From the NCBI GenBank assembly GCA_900555195.1, contig USKC01000018.1:1-19458 (forward strand): DNA of 19,458 nt, in the 5' to 3' direction. This document shows, piece by piece, positions 13,997 to 19,458 of this stretch. The stretch is from an uncultured Lachnospiraceae bacterium (lineage in GTDB: Bacteria; Bacillota; Clostridia; Lachnospirales; Lachnospiraceae). The notes under the pieces were generated by a model that saw only the letters and a program-made list of their open reading frames with translations, was not told the origin of the DNA and ran no database searches. Position numbers and translations under genes: made by a program. How positions within the stretch are numbered: position 1 is the first letter of the stretch; each line of letters starts with the position of its first letter.

Positions 13997-16057
13997 ATGG
14001 AACAAGATAAGAGATGGCTGGTGAATGGAAAAGAACTGAAGCTGGGAACCTGTTATTATCCGGAGCACTGGGACAGGAGCCTGTGGGCGCAGGATCTGCA
14101 GCGCATGCTGGAAGCGGGGATCAAGGTTATCCGCATCGCGGAATTTGCCTGGAGCAAGGTGGAGCCGCGGGAAGGGGAATATACCTATGAATTTTTCGAT
14201 TCCTTCCTGGAGGAAGTGGCAAAGACGGAAATGAAGGTGATTTTCTGCACGCCTACCGCCACGCCTCCGGCCTGGCTTACGGAAAATTATCCAGAAGCGC
14301 TCAACTGCACTAGGGAGGGAGTGACATACCGGCACGGGGAAAGAAGGCATAATAACTATAATTCTCCTATCTATCGGAGGTTTAGCAGGAATATTACGGA
14401 AAAGGTAGCATCTCATTACGGCCCGCATCCTTCGGTGATCGGATGGCAGATCGATAACGAGCTCAACTGCGGGGTGGATGAGTTCTATTCTCCCAGTGAC
14501 CGGCTGGAATTCCGGGAATTCCTGAAAAAGAAATACGGTTCTCTGGACGCCCTGAATGATGCCTGGGGAACGGTATTCTGGAATCAGACCTATACGGCCT
14601 GGAGCGAGGTGGACGTGCCCAGACCGACGCCCAGCAACGCGACCAACCCCCACCGGGTTCTGGATTATATCCGTTTTGTATCGGAGAGCGCCTGCCGCTT
14701 TGCCAAGGAACAGGCGGATATTATCCGCAGGTATATGAAGGAAGGGGACTTCATCACCACGAACGGCCTTTTCTCCAACCTGGATAATCACAGGATGCGG
14801 GAGGAAAGTCTGGATTTTATCACCTATGATTCTTATCCAAATTTTGCATACTGTCTGGACAGCTATGATGGGAAAGATCTGCTGAAGGATCGGAAGTGGA
14901 GCAGGAATCTGACGGAAACCAGAGCGGTTTCTCCGCTGTTCGGGATTATGGAACAGCAGTCCGGCGCGAACGGCTGGAATACCACGATGGAAGCGCCCAC
15001 TCCCAGGCCGGGGCAGATGACGCTGTGGACGATGCAGTCTATCGCCCATGGGGCGGACTATGTCAGCTATTTCAGATGGCGTACCTGTACGATGGGGACG
15101 GAGATTTACTGGCATGGGATCCTGGATTATTCCAGCAGGGAGAACAGGAGAATCCGGGAAGTGCGCGAGATTTCCCGTAATTTAACGCACATGCAGGAAA
15201 TTGCAGGAGCGGCTTATGAGGCAAAAGTAGGGATCCTGAAGGATTATGATAATCTTTGGGATGCAAGGCTGGATAGATGGCATGAGCGCGTGGATAAGGA
15301 AAGTCAGAAAAATCTGTTTGCAGCGGCGCAGCTTACCCATACGCCGGTAGATTTTGTTTATCTGCGCAAGGGCACTTCTTTGGAAGAACTGAAGCGTTAT
15401 GAAGTGCTTTTCTATCCTCATGCGGTGATTCTGACCGAGGAACGGGTAAAATTGCTGGAGGATTATGTGGCATCCGGCGGAAAGCTGGTGATGGGCTGCA
15501 GAACCGGCTATAAAGATGAGACCGGAAAGTGCGTGATGGCTCCGCTGCCCGGATTGGCTTCAGGCCTGTGCGGGACGGATATTCCCGAGTACAGCTTTGT
15601 GGCGCCGGATGAAGGGAAAGTGTTTGCGAGCTGGGACGGAACGAAGGTGGAGGCAGCTGTATTTAACGATATCCTCGCCCCTGCAGGAGAAGGGGCTGAA
15701 GTATTGGCCGTCTATGCTTCCAGCTATTATGAGGGAGAACCCGCCCTGATCCGGAACCGGTTCGGCAAAGGAGAAGCCTATTATTTCGGCGGCGCTTTTG
15801 CGCTGGATACGGCAAAACTGTTTCTGGAAAGGCTGGGCGTATCGGAGCCTTATGCGGCCTGGATCAAGGCGCCGGAATGCTGTGAGATTGCCGTCCGTCA
15901 AAAGGAGGGAAAACGTTATCTGTTCGTGCTCAACTATGCGCATGAGGGCGTGCAGATCGAACTGAAGCAGCCTGCGGAAGAACTGACGGCGGGCAGGATG
16001 GAAAACGGCGTACAGGATGTGGAGAAATATGGCGTGCGGGTGTACCGCCTTTCTTGA
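13997..16057 (+). CDS. GH42 beta-galactosidase, cytoplasmic
   Basis: This glycoside hydrolase family 42 enzyme removes terminal beta-linked galactose by a retaining mechanism. The 686-aa product has the N-terminal LGTCYYPEHW signature, the barrel motif IRIAEFAWSKVEP, the acid/base Glu155 in GWQIDNE and the nucleophile Glu319 in GIMEQQSG, followed by the trimerisation and small beta domains typical of the family. Length matches usual GH42 (about 650-700 aa). No signal peptide or membrane segment is seen, so it acts on imported oligosaccharides. AAGGAG (13986-13991) precedes ATG 13997 by 5 bases. The fucosidase ORF begins immediately at its stop codon, indicating one operon. The precise galactoside is not predictable, but the neighbours suggest a fucosylated one. 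Confidence 0.95.
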   Translation: MEQDKRWLVNGKELKLGTCYYPEHWDRSLWAQDLQRMLEAGIKVIRIAEFAWSKVEPREGEYTYEFFDSFLEEVAKTEMKVIFCTPTATPPAWLTENYPEALNCTREGVTYRHGERRHNNYNSPIYRRFSRNITEKVASHYGPHPSVIGWQIDNELNCGVDEFYSPSDRLEFREFLKKKYGSLDALNDAWGTVFWNQTYTAWSEVDVPRPTPSNATNPHRVLDYIRFVSESACRFAKEQADIIRRYMKEGDFITTNGLFSNLDNHRMREESLDFITYDSYPNFAYCLDSYDGKDLLKDRKWSRNLTETRAVSPLFGIMEQQSGANGWNTTMEAPTPRPGQMTLWTMQSIAHGADYVSYFRWRTCTMGTEIYWHGILDYSSRENRRIREVREISRNLTHMQEIAGAAYEAKVGILKDYDNLWDARLDRWHERVDKESQKNLFAAAQLTHTPVDFVYLRKGTSLEELKRYEVLFYPHAVILTEERVKLLEDYVASGGKLVMGCRTGYKDETGKCVMAPLPGLASGLCGTDIPEYSFVAPDEGKVFASWDGTKVEAAVFNDILAPAGEGAEVLAVYASSYYEGEPALIRNRFGKGEAYYFGGAFALDTAKLFLERLGVSEPYAAWIKAPECCEIAVRQKEGKRYLFVLNYAHEGVQIELKQPAEELTAGRMENGVQDVEKYGVRVYRLS

Positions 16058-16065
16058 GGATGGAT

Positions 16066-17418
16066 ATGAAGACGATTGAAGAGATGAGAACGCTGGATAG
16101 CGCGAGAAGGGACTATGTGCCTGAAAAAGCGGAGCGGCTGGATGAAAAAGACATGCAGTGGTTCCGGGACGCCAAGTTTGGAATGTTTATCCATTGGGGA
16201 TTGTATTCCATGCTTGGGAAGGGGGAATGGATCCTTTTTAACGAACAGCTTGATGTGAAACAATATGCGGCGCTGGCGGAGGATTTTTCCGCGAAGGAAT
16301 TTGACGCAAGGAAATGGGCCAGGACGGCTAAGGAAGCGGGCATGAAATATATGGTGCTCACCACGCGGCATCACGACGGATTCAGCCTGTTTCACAGCAA
16401 GGCGAGCGGATACAACAGCGTTAACAGCGCGGCAAAACGGGATTTTGTGAAGGAATATGCGCAGGCCTGCAGAGAAGAAGGGCTGAAGGTAGGATTTTAT
16501 TATTCGCCGATGGACTGGCGTTATCCCGGCTACTTTTTCCCGCAGATGTACTGGGAAAGCGCGCAGGAGATGAAAAGGCAGTGCTGGGAGCAGCTGGAAG
16601 AGCTGATGACCAATTACGGGAAGATCGATTTGCTTTGGTTTGACGGAGAGTGGCTGGCGCACGGCGGGATCGGCTTCGGCGCGGACGGATGGATGAGAGA
16701 TCCGAACTGGACGAAGAGCAAGTACCTGCAGGTGAACTATTTTTGGGAGTCAGAGAAGCTGGTAAACATGATACGCAGGCTGCAGCCGGGAATCATGATC
16801 AACAACCGGGGAGGCTGGGAAGGAGACTTTCATGTGCGGGAGCGGCGGATCGGAGGGATCCGCACGGATAAGCCCTGGGATAGCAACGACTGCCTGGCTG
16901 ATTCCTGGGGATATATTCCGGGCAGGCCCGTGCTGCCGCTGGAGCGGCTGATACGCAATCTGGTGTCCATCGTCGTAAGAGACGGAAACTACCTGCTGAA
17001 TGTGGGTCCTACCGGCGAGGGGAACATGGAGCCGGAACAGGTGGAACGGCTGAAGCAGCTTGGGGACTGGCTGAAGCGGTATGGGGAAAGCATTTACGGA
17101 ACCAGGGGCGGCCCGGTGCAGCCAGGCGCCTGGGGAGGCAGCGTGTACCGTGAAAAGACGGTTTATGTACATATCATCGAATGGGAGAAGGATAGAATAG
17201 AGATTCCGGAAATGGGAAAGCTGGAAGCGTTCAGCGGCTTAAACTGCACGAACGTTTCCGTCTCAAGAAGAGACGGAAAGCTCCAGATCGAGGTGCCTAT
17301 CGCAGACAGAGACGCTTATGATACCATTGTCCGGCTTGACTTTGCCGAGCCGATCCAATGGGATGGAGTGAAAGCGGAGGAAGAGGATATTTACGGGCTG
17401 GCGGACGGGCTGGACTAG
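16066..17418 (+). CDS. GH29 alpha-L-fucosidase, cytoplasmic
   Basis: This family 29 retaining fucosidase removes alpha-linked L-fucose. The product is about 450 aa and shows FGMFIHWGLYS (38-48), TTRHHDGFSLF (99-109) with the substrate-binding HH, VGFYYSPMDW (142-151) and the nucleophile Asp193 in LLWFDGEW; NLLVSIVVRDGNYLLNVGP-like sequence (RNLVSIVVRDGNYLLNVGPT) is the conserved C-terminal end of the barrel, followed by a beta-sandwich domain. There is no signal peptide. GAGG (16056-16059), overlapping the beta-galactosidase stop, is 6 bases before ATG 16066; ATG 16060 and TTG 16054 are in-frame alternatives with worse spacing. The overlap implies translational coupling with the GH42 gene. 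The acid/base residue of GH29 is poorly conserved and I do not assign it; linkage preference (1,2 or 1,3/4) cannot be called. Confidence 0.93.
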   Translation: MKTIEEMRTLDSARRDYVPEKAERLDEKDMQWFRDAKFGMFIHWGLYSMLGKGEWILFNEQLDVKQYAALAEDFSAKEFDARKWARTAKEAGMKYMVLTTRHHDGFSLFHSKASGYNSVNSAAKRDFVKEYAQACREEGLKVGFYYSPMDWRYPGYFFPQMYWESAQEMKRQCWEQLEELMTNYGKIDLLWFDGEWLAHGGIGFGADGWMRDPNWTKSKYLQVNYFWESEKLVNMIRRLQPGIMINNRGGWEGDFHVRERRIGGIRTDKPWDSNDCLADSWGYIPGRPVLPLERLIRNLVSIVVRDGNYLLNVGPTGEGNMEPEQVERLKQLGDWLKRYGESIYGTRGGPVQPGAWGGSVYREKTVYVHIIEWEKDRIEIPEMGKLEAFSGLNCTNVSVSRRDGKLQIEVPIADRDAYDTIVRLDFAEPIQWDGVKAEEEDIYGLADGLD

Positions 17419-17473
17419 AGGGCATGTCTGCGGCAGGATGAAGGGAAAACGCCGGATAAGAAGGAGGGGACTT

Positions 17474-17512
17474 ATGGATACGGGCGGTTCGCGAAGCGGA
17501 CCGCCTTTTTGA
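17474..17512 (+). CDS. 12-codon ORF spanning the terminator (candidate leader peptide)
   Basis: AAGGAGGGG (17461-17469), an almost ideal ribosome binding site, precedes ATG 17474 by 4 bases. The ORF encodes MDTGGSRSGPPF and stops at TGA 17510-17512, so translation covers the whole terminator stem (17483-17505) and stops in its T-run. Ribosomes on this ORF would disrupt the hairpin, which would favour read-through into the permease genes. It could instead be the remnant start of a lost gene. No amino acid run typical of amino-acid attenuators is visible. Confidence 0.35.
   Translation: MDTGGSRSGPPF
17483..17510 (+). terminator. intrinsic terminator after the fucosidase gene
   Basis: GGCGGTTCG (17483-17491) pairs with CGGACCGCC (17497-17505), with one G-U, around a 5-base loop and is followed by five T (17506-17510). 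It separates the two glycosidase genes from the permease genes. Confidence 0.85.
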
Positions 17513-17526
17513 TGTGCGTTTGCACA
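17513..17526 (+). promoter_or_regulatory. short dyad upstream of the permease genes
   Basis: TGTGCGTTTGCACA is a 14-base dyad (TGTGC/GCACA with a 4-base centre) directly after the terminator. Its size fits a LacI-type operator, but it does not match the CcpA cre consensus and no matching copy was seen in front of the glycosidase genes. I could not find a convincing promoter in the rest of the gap to 17694. Confidence 0.22.
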
Positions 17527-17694
17527 AAAGGCGGACGCTTCCCGGCGGCAGTTGCATAGGAAACAGAGAATGGAAACGGCACGGATGAATATTTGTAGAT
17601 CGGGCTAGAAATTGTTGATTGTAGCGGCCGGAAAGGGATGGTATGTTAGGGAGGAAAGAAAACGGAGCAGAAAAGAAAGGGAGGGAGAAACGCC

Positions 17695-18633
17695 GTGATC
17701 GGAAGGAAAACATTGTGGAAGCGCTTTAAAAAGCAGGGCGCGCTTCAGGTATTTGTCCTGGCAGGAATGCTGTATCTGGTTGTTTTTAATCTGGTTCCGA
17801 TGTTCGGTCTTTTGATGGGCTTCAAGGACTACTCCATCAGCAGCGGGATCAAGGGCATTTTTACCAGCGAATGGGTGGGGCTTAAGTATTTTAAGGAATT
17901 CGTGACAGAGTACAAGTTTGGAAGGCTTGTGCGCAATACGGTGGCTTTGAGCATTCTGAAGCTTATCTTTACCTTTCCACTTCCCATTCTGTTTGCGCTG
18001 ATGGTCAACGAGATACGGAATGTGAAGTTTAAGAAGCTCCTTCAGACATGCAGCTATCTGCCGCACTTTATTTCCTGGGTCATTATCTCCAGCATTTCCT
18101 ATCAGTTCTTATCCCAGTCCGGAATCATCAATACGGTTTTGGGAATGCTGCATCTTTCGGAGCCCATCAAATTCCTGACGGATGCGGGGCTTTTCTGGGG
18201 TGTGGCCGTATTCCTGGATGTGTGGAAGGAAATGGGATGGTGGGCCATCATCTTCCTGGCCGCGATTGTGGGAATCAGCCAGGATTATTATGAGGCGGCG
18301 CAGATCGACGGCGCGACCAGGCTGCAGAGGATCCGATATATCACGCTTCCCTGCATCAAGGGTACGATCGTCGTGGTCTTGATCATGACGATGGGAAATC
18401 TGTTCGGCGGCGGCCTGAGCGGTTCCAACTTTGAACAGTGCTACCTGCTGGGCAACAATGTGAACGCGGATACGTCCGAAATCATACAGACCTATGTGTT
18501 TGACGTAGGCCTGGCGCAGGGCAGATATTCTTACGCCACAGCGGTTGGTCTGGTACAGTCGATGATCTCGCTGATCCTGATCTTTGTAAGCAACTTTGCA
18601 TCCAAGAAGCTGGCAGGCTCGGGACTGTTCTGA
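17695..18633 (+). CDS. ABC sugar transporter permease, LplB family
   Basis: This inner-membrane permease belongs to a CUT1-type carbohydrate ABC importer. The 312-aa product has six predicted membrane segments (first about residues 17-42, last about 282-303) and the EAA loop that docks the ATPase, EAAQIDGA (200-207), followed by TRLQRIRYITLPCI. The LplB subgroup usually pairs with a YtcP-type permease and a lipoprotein binding protein and uses a shared MsmK/UgpC-like ATPase encoded elsewhere. The start is GTG 17695, with AGGGAGGGAG (17678-17687) upstream at good spacing. The next permease follows after 44 bases. Given its position after GH42 and GH29 genes, the substrate is probably a galactose- and fucose-containing oligosaccharide. 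Confidence 0.92.
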   Translation: MIGRKTLWKRFKKQGALQVFVLAGMLYLVVFNLVPMFGLLMGFKDYSISSGIKGIFTSEWVGLKYFKEFVTEYKFGRLVRNTVALSILKLIFTFPLPILFALMVNEIRNVKFKKLLQTCSYLPHFISWVIISSISYQFLSQSGIINTVLGMLHLSEPIKFLTDAGLFWGVAVFLDVWKEMGWWAIIFLAAIVGISQDYYEAAQIDGATRLQRIRYITLPCIKGTIVVVLIMTMGNLFGGGLSGSNFEQCYLLGNNVNADTSEIIQTYVFDVGLAQGRYSYATAVGLVQSMISLILIFVSNFASKKLAGSGLF

Positions 18634-18677
18634 TGAAAACGCGGAAATTGTCGGAAAGAAAGACGGTGTGAAAGAGA

Positions 18678-19458
18678 ATGGGAATGATTAGGACAGGAAA
18701 GAAAAGAAAGAGAAAAAGCGCGGAAGACCGGATCATGGATTTTGTGATCTATGTGCTGGCGCTCATCATTTTGTTCGCTACGGTATATCCGTTTTATTAT
18801 GTGTTTATTCTCTCCTTCAACGAAGGAGTAGACGCCAGCATGGGAGGGATCTACTGGCTCCCGAGGAAATTTACGCTGAGCAATTACAGCAAGTTTTTTA
18901 CCGACTGGAAATGGGTCCGGGCGCTGGGCATTACGGCGGCAAGGACGATCCTTGGGACGGTTCTGGGCGTGTTCTTTACCACGCTGGTAGCCTATGGGAT
19001 CTCCTTCAAGGAACTGATCGGAAGAAAATGGTATATGACGTTCATCATTATCTGTATGTATTTTTCCGGAGGGGTTATCCCTTATTATATGGTATTGAAG
19101 TCGCTGCACTTGATCGATACCTTCTGGGTGTACATCATCCCGGGAATGCTGAATTTGTTCTATATCACGATCGGAAGGACCTTTTTTGAGGGGATTCCTG
19201 AATCGCTCCGGGAATCGGCCAAGATAGACGGAGCGAGCGAATTTAAAATTTTCAGAAGCATCATTATGCCGATTTCCAAGCCGTTTATGGCGACAATGGC
19301 CCTGTTCGTGGGAGTGGGGCATTGGAACAACTGGTATGATTCCACCTTCTTTGTGAAAACCAAGACCCTGCGCACGCTGCCTTATCTGGTCATGGAAATT
19401 GTGAATCAGTTCCAGACGGGAACCAATAATCCGAACGCGGCGGCCCAGATAAGGACGG
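18678..19458 (+). CDS. ABC sugar transporter permease, YtcP/AraQ family (partial, runs off window)
   Basis: This is the second permease of the importer. The 260 residues visible begin MGMIRTGKKRKRKSAEDR, a basic cytoplasmic N-terminus, then a membrane segment (FVIYVLALIILFATVYPF), an extracytoplasmic loop rich in aromatic residues, further membrane segments and the EAA loop ESAKIDGA (179-186) followed by SEFKIFRSIIMPISKP. The family is about 290-300 aa, so some 30-40 residues lie beyond the window. The start is uncertain: ATG 18678 has only a weak AAAGAGA before it, and ATG 18684 or ATG 18735 are in frame. An in-frame TGA at 18669-18671 blocks longer forms. The missing solute-binding protein is expected nearby, outside the window. 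Confidence 0.9.
   Translation, partial: MGMIRTGKKRKRKSAEDRIMDFVIYVLALIILFATVYPFYYVFILSFNEGVDASMGGIYWLPRKFTLSNYSKFFTDWKWVRALGITAARTILGTVLGVFFTTLVAYGISFKELIGRKWYMTFIIICMYFSGGVIPYYMVLKSLHLIDTFWVYIIPGMLNLFYITIGRTFFEGIPESLRESAKIDGASEFKIFRSIIMPISKPFMATMALFVGVGHWNNWYDSTFFVKTKTLRTLPYLVMEIVNQFQTGTNNPNAAAQIRT

Noticed and set aside
13970..15115. 381-codon minus-strand ORF opposite the beta-galactosidase gene
   Set aside because: The plus strand carries complete GH42 motifs and catalytic residues here; the antisense frame shows none.
17513..17526. CcpA cre site in front of the permease genes
   Set aside because: The dyad differs from the cre consensus at the central CG and flanking A positions; no good cre was seen in the other gaps I read.

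Overview
The window reads as a chromosomal segment of a low-to-medium GC Firmicute, most likely a gut Lachnospiraceae (Clostridia). This rests on the gene content (hprK, rapZ, whiA and an HPr-like gene in one cluster), LplB/YtcP-type sugar permeases, strong AGGAGG-type ribosome binding sites, and the uvrC/hprK/murB/rapZ/whiA gene order. All fifteen well-supported genes lie on the + strand. I see no rRNA, tRNA, CRISPR array, transposase or phage gene.

Region 1 (1-10051) is a housekeeping and metabolic-control block: ftsH (membrane AAA protease), uvrC (excision repair), hprK (HPr kinase/phosphorylase), a ROK glucokinase, murB (peptidoglycan precursor), rapZ (P-loop/RNA-binding regulator), whiA (DNA-binding regulator) and a small HPr-like gene. 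A good sigma-A-type promoter precedes ftsH and a strong intrinsic terminator closes the block at 10025-10051. From hprK to the HPr-like gene the genes are closely packed and probably co-transcribed. The HPr-like protein has Glu where HPr has the PTS-phosphorylated His15 but keeps Ser46, so it looks like a Crh-type regulator encoded beside its own kinase. The usual yvcK/glmR gene is absent between rapZ and whiA.

Region 2 (10132-12563) holds a diacylglycerol-kinase-family lipid kinase and a class II fructose-bisphosphate aldolase. They are separated by about 560 bp of GC-rich non-coding DNA that contains a roughly 190-bp imperfect inverted repeat and a second, shorter repeat module. This is the most unusual non-coding structure in the window. 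A promoter lies just before fba and an intrinsic terminator follows it.

Region 3 (12762-end) is a sugar-utilisation locus: a LacI-family regulator, a GH42 beta-galactosidase, a GH29 alpha-L-fucosidase, then a terminator, then two ABC sugar permeases (LplB-like and YtcP-like, the second cut by the window end). Neither glycosidase has a signal peptide, so the likely scheme is import of an intact fucosylated galactoside followed by cytoplasmic trimming. The terminator between enzymes and permeases is exactly covered by a 12-codon ORF with a near-perfect ribosome binding site, a candidate translation-controlled attenuator.
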